Assembly (NCBI RefSeq): GCF_039534085.1
Contig: NZ_BAAAUT010000001.1
Location: 171,395-235,394, forward strand
Direction: 5' to 3'
Length of the DNA: 64,000 nt
Source of the DNA: Planomonospora_B alba
GTDB lineage: Bacteria > Actinomycetota > Actinomycetes > Streptosporangiales > Streptosporangiaceae
Shown here: piece by piece, positions 16,046 through 24,085 of the stretch
Position numbering within the stretch: position 1 is the stretch's first letter
How the letters are laid out: each line of letters begins with the position of its first letter
The notes under the pieces: model-generated
Told to the model about the DNA's origin: nothing
Databases searched by the model: none
What the model saw: the letters and a program-made list of their open reading frames with translations, nothing else
Program-made: the position numbers and the translations under genes

Positions 16046-16357
16046 CTTATTTCCGCTGATGGAAAGGGGTGGTGCCCTACCCCGTCCGCCCTTCCGCCTC
16101 GCGACCCGTCCCGGGACGCGGTGCCGGCCGCTCGGCCGCTCCACCACCCCGCCCCGCGCCGGCGGTAGCGCAGAACCGCCGCCCCCACGGCCGCCGCGCC
16201 CCCTCCCCCGGGGCCGCGCGGACCGCCCGGCCGCGCGCGGCCCCCTTCCGGGCGCGCCCGCCGCCCGCCCCGCCACCCGCACGTCCTCCGGCCGTCGTAC
16301 GTCCGCTCGCGGCCCGGACGGGAAACCGCGCAGAGCGCGCAGAAAGCAGAGCGATCC

Positions 16358-17452
16358 ATGACATCCATCCCATCCGCCTCCGAGCCGGCCGTCCCGGCCG
16401 CCGCAGCGGTGCCGCGGGCGTCCCGGCGCGCGCGACCGGCGCTGTCGGCCGCCGGTGCGGCCGCCGTTCTGGTCACCCTCCTGACCGGAGCCGCGCTCCC
16501 CGCCGCCCGAGGCGCCGCCCACGGAGCACCGCCCCCCGCCGTTCCGGCGGCCGCGGCGGTCCCGGTCACGGCCATGGTCGGCTTCGCCACCGTCGACGCC
16601 CTCGGCCGGAACGGCACCACCGGTGGCGCCGGGGGGCCCGAGGTGACCGTCACCACGGCGGCCGAGCTGGAGGACTACGCGGGCCGGCGCGGCCCCTACG
16701 TCATCCGGGTCTCCGGCCGGATCGCGGTCGACGACATGATCACCGTGGTCGCGGACAAGAGCATCCTCGGCGTCGGCACGAGCGCGGAGATCACCGGCGG
16801 CGGCCTCCAACTCGGCTCGACGACCCGGCCGGGCAACAACGTGATCATCCGGAACATCCGGTTCACCGGCGCGTCGGACGACTCCATCAGCGTCACCAAC
16901 AAGGCGCACCACGTGTGGATCGACCACAACGACTTCTCCGGCGGCCACGACGGCCTGCTCGACATCAAGCGGGAGTCGGACCTCGTCACCGTCTCGTGGA
17001 ACCGCTTCCACCACCACAGCAAGGCGCTGCTGCTCGGCCACTCCGACAACCACACCGCCGACGTCGGCAAGCTCCGGGTGACCTACCACCACAACTTCTT
17101 CGACGGCACCGACCAGCGCCACCCGCGGGTGCGCTTCGCCGAGCCGGTGCACGTCTTCAACAACTACTACCGGAACAACGCCCTGTACGGCGTGGCCTCG
17201 ACGGAGAACGCCGGCGTGCTGGTGGAGGGCAACCACTTCGAGAACGTCGCCCACCCCGTGTACGTCGGCTACGACAAGAGCGGCCCGGGCCGCGTCGTCG
17301 AACGGAACAACCGCTACGTGAACTCGGGAGCCCCCCAGACGGCCGGCACGGTCGTCGAACCGCGCACCTACTACCCCTACACGCTCGACGACCCCGCGGC
17401 CGTCCCGGCGATCGTCACCGCCGGCGCCGGCGTCGGGAAGATCGGCCTCTGA
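16358..17452 (+). CDS. Secreted PL1 pectate lyase
   Basis: The 364-aa protein has a long signal region (MTSIPSASEP to about residue 65, Ala/Pro-rich with a hydrophobic core near 28-48). A single PL1 beta-helix domain follows: GRNGTTGGAGG, VWIDHNDFSGGHDGLLDIKR, VTYHHNFFDGTDQRHPRVRF with the catalytic Arg, VHVFNNYY, and the family C-terminus AGAGVGKIG. It acts on pectate outside the cell. ATG 16358 has only a weak CAGAG site. It is followed after 155 bp by a close paralogue, probably in one transcript. Confidence 0.92.
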   Translation: MTSIPSASEPAVPAAAAVPRASRRARPALSAAGAAAVLVTLLTGAALPAARGAAHGAPPPAVPAAAAVPVTAMVGFATVDALGRNGTTGGAGGPEVTVTTAAELEDYAGRRGPYVIRVSGRIAVDDMITVVADKSILGVGTSAEITGGGLQLGSTTRPGNNVIIRNIRFTGASDDSISVTNKAHHVWIDHNDFSGGHDGLLDIKRESDLVTVSWNRFHHHSKALLLGHSDNHTADVGKLRVTYHHNFFDGTDQRHPRVRFAEPVHVFNNYYRNNALYGVASTENAGVLVEGNHFENVAHPVYVGYDKSGPGRVVERNNRYVNSGAPQTAGTVVEPRTYYPYTLDDPAAVPAIVTAGAGVGKIGL

Positions 17453-17607
17453 TCCCGGTCCTCCGGAAACCGCGCCACCCCGCTCCCTCGCGGAGCCGCG
17501 GCACGCCCGCCGGCCCACGCCGGCGGGCGGCGCCGCCCACCCGGGAGCGCCGTCCACCCGCGAACGCGCCCCCGCGCGTCCCGTACCGTCCCCGCGAAAG
17601 GCAGCCC

Positions 17608-18642
17608 ATGCTCCGCACCGCCCCCGCCCGTACGGGCCACCGCCGCCGTGGCGCGCTCGGCGCCGCCGCGGCCGTCCTCGCCGCGCTGCTCGTCCCGGTC
17701 CCCGCGCCCGCCGGGGCGGTCCCGGCCCTCGCGCCGGCCGCCGCGGCCCCGGTCGGCGGCCCCGTCGGCTTCGCCTCCGTCGAGGCGCTGGGACAGAACG
17801 GCACCACCGGCGGCGCGGGCGGGCGCACCGTCACCGCCACCACCGCCGAGGAGTTCCTGGAGTACATCGACAGCAAGGAGACCCTCGTCATCCGGGTGGC
17901 GGGAACCATCGCCATCACCAGCAAGCAGGGCGTGCGGCCCAACAAGACCATCATCGGCGTCGGCACCTCGGGCCACATCACCGGCGGGGGCCTGGACTTC
18001 TACCGGTCGTACAACGTGATCGTGCGCAACCTCCGGTTCACCGGCGCCGAGGACGACGCCGTCAACGTCGGCCGCGAGTCGCACCACATCTGGATCGACC
18101 ACAACACCTTCTCCGGCGCGGCCGACGGCTCCATCGACGTGGTCCGCGGCGCCGACTACGTCACCGTCTCGTGGAACCACTTCGACCACTCCGACAAGAG
18201 CATGCTGATCGGCCACTCCGACGGCGCGGCCGGCACCGACGTCGGACGCCTGAAGGTGACCGTCCACCACAACTTCTTCGACCACAGCCGCCAGCGCCAC
18301 CCGCGCGTCCGGTTCGGTGAGCCGGTGCACGTCTTCAACAACTACTTCCTGGGCAACGCCCTGTACGGCGTGGCCTCGACGGAGAACGCCGGGGTGCTGG
18401 TGGAGGGCAACCACTTCCAGGACGTCCCCCACCCGCTCCTGTCGGCGGGCGGCTACGCCGACAGCGGCCCGGGCCGGGCCGTGCAGCGTGGCAACGTCTT
18501 CGTGAACTCGGGTGTGCCGGAGACGGCCGGCAGCGTCGCCGAGCCGCGCGCCTACTACTCCTACACGCTCGACGACGCGGCGGGCGTTCCGGCGGCGGTG
18601 CGTTCCGGCGCCGGCGTCGGAGCGCGGTGGGACACCCTCTGA
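17608..18642 (+). CDS. Secreted PL1 pectate lyase (paralogue of the preceding gene)
   Basis: The 344-aa protein has a signal peptide (MLRTAPARTGHRRRG plus a hydrophobic core). A PL1 domain carries GQNGTTGGAGG, IWIDHNTFSGAADGSIDVVR, VHHNFFDHSRQRHPRVRF and VHVFNNYF. It matches the upstream lyase throughout. A 64-bp block (18354-18417) differs at one base from 17176-17239, pointing to duplication with later gene conversion. It ends GARWDTL instead of the usual GKIG. ATG 17608 has a weak AAAGG site. The frame is open all the way from 16069, but the upstream part is the shadow of the previous gene. Confidence 0.92.
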   Translation: MLRTAPARTGHRRRGALGAAAAVLAALLVPVPAPAGAVPALAPAAAAPVGGPVGFASVEALGQNGTTGGAGGRTVTATTAEEFLEYIDSKETLVIRVAGTIAITSKQGVRPNKTIIGVGTSGHITGGGLDFYRSYNVIVRNLRFTGAEDDAVNVGRESHHIWIDHNTFSGAADGSIDVVRGADYVTVSWNHFDHSDKSMLIGHSDGAAGTDVGRLKVTVHHNFFDHSRQRHPRVRFGEPVHVFNNYFLGNALYGVASTENAGVLVEGNHFQDVPHPLLSAGGYADSGPGRAVQRGNVFVNSGVPETAGSVAEPRAYYSYTLDDAAGVPAAVRSGAGVGARWDTL

Positions 18643-18782
18643 CCGGCAGTCGTCCGGCGTCCTCCGGCGCGGTGCGGCCCGCGGCGGCTCCGCCCCCGCG
18701 CCTGCGCGCCCATGCCCGCGGTTCCCCGCTGCGGACGGAGGAGGCCGGGCGGCGGGGCTCCGTGCGCCCCGCCGCCCGCGCG

Positions 18783-19658
18783 TCAGGTCTCGCAGGACCT
18801 GTCCACGTCACCCGCGTCGGACCTGCACTCGTCGTTCCCGGCCCCGCCGTCGAGGTCGTCGCCGGCGGCGCCGTCGAGGCCCAGGAGCAGGTCCCCGCCC
18901 CCCTCGCCGGCGAGGACGTCCTTGCCCGCCTCGCCGTTGAGGGTGTCGTCACCGCCTCCGCCGTCGAGGGTGTCGTCGCCCCGCCCGCCGCGGATCTCGT
19001 TCGCCCTGTCGTTGCCGATGACGGTGTCGCCGGCCGCGCCGCCGCGGACGTTCTCCACGTCGGCGCGGATGTCGTCCCGCTCGCCGGCCGCGCCGTCGTC
19101 GGCGCGGTCGTCGAGGGAGACGGTCACCCGGTCGAGCCGGTCCCGGTACACCGCGGTGTCGTCGCCGGGCCCGCCGGTGAAGACGTCCGCGCCGTCGGCG
19201 AGGCGGTCGGCGACCACGGAGTCGTCGCCCGCGCCGCCGGTGAAGACGTCGTCGCCGGGCCCGCCGGTGAAGACGTCACCGCCGCTGCCGGCCAGGACCG
19301 TGTCGGCGCCGGGTCCGCCCTCGACCCGGGCGCCGATGCCGGTGGCGTTGGTGAAGGTGTCGTCCAGGTCCTTGAGATCGACCTGGATGGCCTGGACGCC
19401 CGGGCAGACCACGGAGCCGCCGTCCCCCCGGGTGCATCCGCCGCCCGGCCTGAGCACGTCCCCGGCGTCGGTGACCACCACGTCGCCCTGCGGCGAGAGC
19501 GAGACGGTGATCTTGTTCGCCTTCCCGGCGGCCGCGGTCACGTGCAGGTTCGCCGCGGTCACGCTCACACCGGTGTCCGCGTGCGAGGACGGGGCGAGCC
19601 CGATCTGAACGCCCCCGGCGACGGCGGCCACGGCCATGACCGACCAGATTCTCCGCAT
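18783..19658 (-). CDS. Secreted RTX-like calcium-binding repeat protein
   Basis: The 291-aa protein has a signal peptide (MRRIWSVMAVAAVAGG, cut after SHA near 27), a beta-rich region with one Cys pair (CTRGDGGSVVC), and a C-terminal half of RTX-type nonapeptides such as GGPGDDVF, GGAGDDSV, GGRGDDTL and GGGGDDTLNG. These fold as a Ca2+-filled beta-roll after secretion. No enzymatic domain is visible, so the function is unknown. Convergent with the pectate lyases, it may help stabilise secreted proteins or bind surfaces, but this is only inference. Confidence 0.88.
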   Translation of the reverse strand: MRRIWSVMAVAAVAGGVQIGLAPSSHADTGVSVTAANLHVTAAAGKANKITVSLSPQGDVVVTDAGDVLRPGGGCTRGDGGSVVCPGVQAIQVDLKDLDDTFTNATGIGARVEGGPGADTVLAGSGGDVFTGGPGDDVFTGGAGDDSVVADRLADGADVFTGGPGDDTAVYRDRLDRVTVSLDDRADDGAAGERDDIRADVENVRGGAAGDTVIGNDRANEIRGGRGDDTLDGGGGDDTLNGEAGKDVLAGEGGGDLLLGLDGAAGDDLDGGAGNDECRSDAGDVDRSCET

Positions 19659-19837
19659 GGTTCGATGCCTTTCTCGATCCGATGGACTCCGGCCGGCGCT
19701 CGTTCCCCCGTCGCCGGCCGCTCGCTCCCATCAGACCGCCGCCGGCCGCTCCGGAGAATGAAGAAGGGCGCGGGCGCTCTGTGGGGAAATGCGTGGATCT
19801 CCGGGCCGGGAGGCATCTCCCCGGGAGCCCGCCGGGG

Positions 19838-21088
19838 TCAGGCGCCCAGGCCGCCGTCGCTGTGCAGGAGCCGCCCGTTGATCCAGCCGCCCTCCGGGGA
19901 GCAGAGGAAGGCGACCAGGTTCGCGCAGTCGTCCGGCGTGCCGAGCCGCCCCAGCGGGGTGGCCTCCACCAGCTCCCGCCTGAGCTCGTCGCCCATCCAG
20001 CCGGTGTCGACCGGGCCGGGGTTGACGACGTTGGCGGTGACGCCGAGGTGGGCGAACTCGCGGGCGGCGGCCAGCGTGATGCGGTCCAGCGCCCCCTTGC
20101 TCGCGCCGTACGGCAGGTTGAAGACGGTGTGGTCGCTGGTCAGGGCGATGATCCGGCCGGTGCCGTGCGGGACCGCGTGGCGCCGGCCGTACTCGCGCAC
20201 GAGCAGCCAGACGGCGCGGGCGTTGACCGCGAAGTGCCGGTCGAAGCTCTCCACGCTGGTGTCCAGGATGCCGGAGTCGACCGACTCGCAGTGGCACATG
20301 ACCAGGGCGGTCACCGCGCCCAGCTCCCGCTCGACCCGGTCGAAGAGCGTCCCGGCGGCCTCCGGGTCGGCCAGGTCGGCGGGTACGGCCAGCGCCCGCC
20401 CGCCGGCCCGCTCCACCTGCCCGCACAGCAGCCGCGCGGTCTCGGCGTCCTCGCCCCAGGGCATGCGCGCGTCGTAGGGGGTCCAGAAGCTGAACGCGAC
20501 GTCCCAGCCCTCCCCGGCCAGCCGCCGCACCACGGCCGCGGCGATGCCGGCCCGCCGGCCCGCCCCGGTGACCAGCGCCAGCGGGCGCCCGGCTGAGGGC
20601 CGGGCGGCGCCGGGGGCCTCCGCCTCCCGCCAGGCGCGGAAGAGCGCGAGGGTCTCGGCCAGCTGCGAGTGCAGCGGCCCGGGCAGGGCGTCCGGCGTGA
20701 ACCAGCCGAGCTCGTCGAACTTGTGCGGCTCGCCGATCGCCACCTCCGCGGGGTCCACCCTGACCGCGAAGACCACCGCCACCCAGTGGGAGGACGGATC
20801 CCGCCGGACGACGTTGCGCACGCCGATCCGCTCCGCCTGCAGCACGGCGGCCGAGTACTCCTCGCGGACCTCGCGGGCGAGGGCCGCCTCGAACGTCTCG
20901 CCGTACTCCAGCGCCCCGGCGCCGCAGTCCCAGGTCCCGGGCTCGTCCCGCGCCCCCGCGGCGCGCCGGGCCAGCAGGATCCGGCCCCGGCCGTCGTGGC
21001 AGACGAACACGCAGGAGACGGCGGGTGCCGGCGGCCCGGCGGGGCCCGGTGCGTCCGGCGGGAGGTCCGGCGGCGGGACGGCTGGCAT
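19838..21088 (-). CDS. Nudix hydrolase - short-chain dehydrogenase fusion
   Basis: The 416-aa protein carries two enzymes. Residues ~22-150 form a Nudix domain with the box GALEYGETFEAALAREVREE (Ser in place of the usual Gly after it), which cleaves nucleoside-diphosphate-X compounds. Residues ~168-416 form an SDR: TGAGRRAG cofactor loop, a Ser in IALTSDHTVF, active site YGASKGALD, PGPVDTGWM and a C-terminal DGGLGA. The linker is Ala/Pro-rich. No stop or frameshift separates the parts. ATG 21088 has TAGGAGGAG upstream. Linked Nudix and SDR functions on one chain are unusual, and the substrate is unknown. Confidence 0.87.
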   Translation of the reverse strand: MPAVPPPDLPPDAPGPAGPPAPAVSCVFVCHDGRGRILLARRAAGARDEPGTWDCGAGALEYGETFEAALAREVREEYSAAVLQAERIGVRNVVRRDPSSHWVAVVFAVRVDPAEVAIGEPHKFDELGWFTPDALPGPLHSQLAETLALFRAWREAEAPGAARPSAGRPLALVTGAGRRAGIAAAVVRRLAGEGWDVAFSFWTPYDARMPWGEDAETARLLCGQVERAGGRALAVPADLADPEAAGTLFDRVERELGAVTALVMCHCESVDSGILDTSVESFDRHFAVNARAVWLLVREYGRRHAVPHGTGRIIALTSDHTVFNLPYGASKGALDRITLAAAREFAHLGVTANVVNPGPVDTGWMGDELRRELVEATPLGRLGTPDDCANLVAFLCSPEGGWINGRLLHSDGGLGA

Positions 21089-21247
21089 GGGCGGCTCCTC
21101 CTACCTGCGGGCCCGTGCCCGGCCGGCTCCGTGCGCGGCGGCGGGGGCCCCGCGGCCGCGACGGTCACCGGGCGGTCGCCGGGCGGTCGATGACGATGAT
21201 CAGTATCGGCCGCGCCCTCCCGGTGGCGCGACCGGTTTTCCCGCCGC

Positions 21248-23107
21248 TCAGGAGCCCGCGGGGGGAGGGGCGAGGGCCCCCGTGGCGAGGCCGCGGGAGA
21301 CCGCGGCCGCGGCCAGGCCGCCCTCCTCGGCCAGCTGCCGCAGCTCGGCCTCGAAGGCGAAGATCCGCCGGAAGGCGTCGCCGTAGCGGCGCTGCTCGTC
21401 CGGGGCCAGGCGCGGCACCTGGGCCCGGCGGGGGTCGAACCGGGTCGGGCCGGACTGCGTGCCGCCGGCGGAGGGCGAGGAGAGGGCGCGCAGGAACCCG
21501 GCGAGGAAGAACGGGTCGAGCCGGTCGGGGTCGGGCCGGAGCAGGGTGAGCCGCGGTCCCAGGAGCAGGCCGCGCTCCTCGGCCACCAGGGTGGCCAGCG
21601 CGCCCCCCCGGGTGGCGACCACCACGTCCCCCGGCTCGATCCTGACGCGGCCGGCGGGGTCCGTGCGCGTCTGCGGCGGCCCGCCGTCGAAGACCTGCCG
21701 GTCGGTCAGGACGGGCTCGCCCGTGCCCCCGACCTCGAAGCGCCCCGCCTGGTGCAGGACCAGCGCCCCGGTCCGCTCCAGCTCCGCGAGCGCGACCGGC
21801 GGCAGCTCCCGGCCGGGGCCGGGGACGGCCTCGGGGACCAGCGCGGCGAGCCGTCCGAGCCGGTCGGACAGGCGCCCGCGGAAGGCGAGGTAGCCGTCGG
21901 CCGAGACCTGCTCGGCCGTCCCGAGGTACCGGGAGGGGGTGACGTCGATCTCCTCGTCGATCAGCTCGATGATCGGGACCGTACGGCTCTCGCCGGGCCG
22001 GTCGAGCCCGGCCTCCGGGTCCCGCCGGAACGCGTGCCACAGCTCGGCGACGGTGCCGAAGCTCTGCGGGCCGACCTCGGCCATCAGCACACGCGAGGGC
22101 GTGCGGGCCCCGGCCGGGGGCCTGCGCAGCACCCAGACGTGCACGGGCAGCCCGGTGCCGGTGGCCGTCCCGGCGGGCAGGCCGATGACGGCCTGGAGCG
22201 CCCCGCGGCGCAGCAGGTTGCTGCGGATGCGGCGGCCCGAGCGGCGGGCGGCCGCGATGGCGGGCATGAGCAGCACCGCGACGCCGCCCGGCGCCAGGTG
22301 GGCCAGGGCGTGCTGGACCCAGGCGAGCTCGGACTCCGTCTTGGGCGGCAGGCCGTACTCCCAGCGCGGGTCCCCGGCCAGCTCGCCGTACCCCCAGTTG
22401 CGCTCGTTGAACGGCGGGTGGCACACGACGGCGTCGACGGCCACGCCGGGCCAGGCGTCCTCGCGCAGGGAGTCGCCCGCCCTGACCTCGCCGTCCGTCC
22501 CGGTCAGGGCCAGGCGGGACCGCGCCAGGCGGGCGAGGGCCGGGTCGTGCTCCTGGCCGTAGGCGTGCTCGGCGCCGGCCACCGCGGCCAGCAGGACCCC
22601 GAGCCCGCAGGCCGGGTCGAGGACCGTGCGCACGCCGGGCCCGGCCAGCCGGGCCATGAACTCCGCGACCTCCGCAGGGGTCTCGGTCAGGCGCCGGGAG
22701 TGCACGTCGGCGTAGCGGTCGAGGAGGAAGCGGACGGCCTCGCCGGTCCCCTGCTCCGCGGCGTACCGCTCGGCGAGCTCCCGGACGGCGGGCGGGACGA
22801 GGCGGGGCGCCCCCCGGCCGCGCAGGAGCTCGGCGACCTCGGCGACGACCTCGCCGAGCCGCAGGTCGTCGGCGGTGGCGCGGATCCGCTGCCAGGCGCG
22901 CTCGCGCAGCGGAAGCTCCTCGACCTTGCCCTGGGCCAGCAGCCACGCCTCCACGGCCCGCAGGGAGAAGGCCGGGCTGGTGGCGGTGCCGCCCACGGGC
23001 TCGGGGAAGTCCTCGTGCCTGCGCCGCCAGTTGCTCACGGCCGCCCGGCCGACCCCCGCCATGCGCGCGATGTCGGCCGCGGTGACGGTCGCCTCGTCGC
23101 CTGTCAT
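21248..23107 (-). CDS. HTH - N6-adenine DNA methyltransferase - specificity-like protein (copy 1)
   Basis: The 619-aa protein starts with an HTH (VTAADIARMAGVGRAAVSNW, ~8-27). A helical linker leads to an HsdM-like MTase with motif I LDPACGLGV at 163-171. Motif IV is HPPF at 230-233; the usual first residue is Asn, Asp or Ser, so His is odd. A C-terminal part (~415-610) resembles a type I HsdS target-recognition half: VRIEPGDVVVATRGG, LGPRLTLLRPDPDRLDPFFLAG. No restriction gene lies beside it. A paralogue is at 27621. It could be an orphan modification enzyme or a methylase-derived regulator. ATG 23107 (MTGDE) is the only plausible start. Confidence 0.85.
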   Translation of the reverse strand: MTGDEATVTAADIARMAGVGRAAVSNWRRRHEDFPEPVGGTATSPAFSLRAVEAWLLAQGKVEELPLRERAWQRIRATADDLRLGEVVAEVAELLRGRGAPRLVPPAVRELAERYAAEQGTGEAVRFLLDRYADVHSRRLTETPAEVAEFMARLAGPGVRTVLDPACGLGVLLAAVAGAEHAYGQEHDPALARLARSRLALTGTDGEVRAGDSLREDAWPGVAVDAVVCHPPFNERNWGYGELAGDPRWEYGLPPKTESELAWVQHALAHLAPGGVAVLLMPAIAAARRSGRRIRSNLLRRGALQAVIGLPAGTATGTGLPVHVWVLRRPPAGARTPSRVLMAEVGPQSFGTVAELWHAFRRDPEAGLDRPGESRTVPIIELIDEEIDVTPSRYLGTAEQVSADGYLAFRGRLSDRLGRLAALVPEAVPGPGRELPPVALAELERTGALVLHQAGRFEVGGTGEPVLTDRQVFDGGPPQTRTDPAGRVRIEPGDVVVATRGGALATLVAEERGLLLGPRLTLLRPDPDRLDPFFLAGFLRALSSPSAGGTQSGPTRFDPRRAQVPRLAPDEQRRYGDAFRRIFAFEAELRQLAEEGGLAAAAVSRGLATGALAPPPAGS

Positions 23108-23238
23108 CGCCGGTCTCCGTCAGCTCGTCCCAGCACACCCCGTACGGAGGTAAACGTATCCCACCACGTGAAGCTCGGTCGATCCAGGACAGGGGTGTAC
23201 CGGATTCACATGGGGGACGCGGGGTCCGGTGCGGTCCC

Positions 23239-23628
23239 TCACGGCGCCGGGCTGGCGCCCTCGGCGGCCCGGCGGAGGGCGGCGCCGGGATCCGGATGGA
23301 TCTCGAAGGCCTTGCGCAGCCCGGTGATGGACAGGACCCGGGCCAGGACCCCCTGCACCCCGGCGAGCATCAGCCGCATGCCGCGGGACTCGCTGCGCTG
23401 CAGGGCCTCGACCAGCTCGCCCAGCCCGACCGAGTCGCAGAAGGCCACCGCGGACAGGTCGACGACGAGGGCGGAGACCTCGGACCGGTCCCAGAGCGGG
23501 CTCAGGTGCTCGCGCAGGACCGGCGCTGAGCGGTAGTCGAGCTCTCCGGACACGTGGACGACGACCGCACTCCCGTGCGCCTCGGAGGAGAGACTGAACG
23601 CCGAGCCGCGGTCAGGCTCGAACAACAT
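23239..23628 (-). CDS. STAS-domain anti-sigma-factor antagonist
   Basis: This 129-aa SpoIIAA/RsbV-like protein has the phosphorylation motif AFCDSVGLGEL with Ser66. It opens VVVHVSGELDY and carries GMRLMLAGVQGVLARVL. In the partner-switch model the dephosphorylated protein captures an anti-sigma kinase and frees a sigma factor. No kinase or sigma gene lies beside it. A second STAS gene (49455-49799) shares its leader. ATG 23628 has GTGAGGAGCC upstream. Confidence 0.9.
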   Translation of the reverse strand: MLFEPDRGSAFSLSSEAHGSAVVVHVSGELDYRSAPVLREHLSPLWDRSEVSALVVDLSAVAFCDSVGLGELVEALQRSESRGMRLMLAGVQGVLARVLSITGLRKAFEIHPDPGAALRRAAEGASPAP

Positions 23629-23643
23629 GGTGGGCTCCTCACG

Positions 23644-23681
23644 CCCGCGGGTTCAGGGCGGGTCGCCCTTCTTTCTACCAG
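23644..23681 (-). promoter_or_regulatory. Conserved 38-nt leader of STAS gene 1
   Basis: On the minus strand it runs from CTGGTAG through CCCGCCCTG to ACCCGCGGG and lies exactly 15 bases before the start codon. The same element at the same distance precedes the STAS gene at 49799. It contains an AGGGCG/CGCCCT inverted repeat. Confidence 0.5.
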
Positions 23682-23794
23682 TGCCCGGCGCGGCGCGCCG
23701 TGAAGAGGTGGTCGCGGGCGCGGCCCCGGCGCGGGGCGGCCGCCCCCGAAGGGCGGCCGCCCCGCACGGTTACCGAGAAGTTGCGCGTATGTGA

Positions 23795-23822
23795 TTGATC
23801 AGCCAGAAATCAGATCAATAAT
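23795..23822 (+). promoter_or_regulatory. Candidate upstream promoter of the sugar ABC operon
   Basis: TTGATC (23795-23800), a 16-bp spacer and AATAAT (23817-23822) lie in the only A/T-rich stretch of the 457-bp region before the binding-protein gene. Confidence 0.4.
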
Positions 23823-23850
23823 GAACATTGATCACCACGTTCGATGGTCG

Positions 23851-23866
23851 TCTGGTATAGACCAGC
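23851..23866. promoter_or_regulatory. DasR-type operator (dre) 1
   Basis: TCTGGTATAGACCAGC matches the DasR site ACTGGTCTAGACCAGT at 13 of 16 positions and has intact TGGT and ACCA half-sites. It is the first of three in this leader. Confidence 0.65.
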
Positions 23867-23887
23867 AGGGCGGCCGGAGGGGTGGCG

Positions 23888-23920
23888 TTGCCAAACCGAT
23901 ATCGCCCGGTATAGACCGGG
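23888..23920 (+). promoter_or_regulatory. ABC-operon promoter overlapped by dre 2
   Basis: TTGCCA (23888-23893), a 16-bp spacer and TATAGA (23910-23915). The -10 lies inside a second operator-like palindrome CCCGGTATAGACCGGG (23905-23920), so a bound GntR/DasR repressor would block polymerase directly. Confidence 0.55.
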
Positions 23921-24038
23921 GCGCCACCGCCGCTTAACGTGGTCCGCATCACCGAGGCCAGGAGCGGCCCGGCCGCGAGGCCGCCACCGCCTCCGGTCCA
24001 GCATGCAGCAGGACGCCGAGCCTCCTCGGCACCCCCCA

Positions 24039-24054
24039 ACTGGTACGGACCAGT
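24039..24054. promoter_or_regulatory. DasR-type operator (dre) 3
   Basis: ACTGGTACGGACCAGT has both outer half-sites identical to the DasR consensus and differs only in the central bases. It lies 31 bp before the binding-protein start. Confidence 0.55.
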
Positions 24055-24085
24055 CCGAACCGAAGACGACCAAGGTGGTAAGTAC

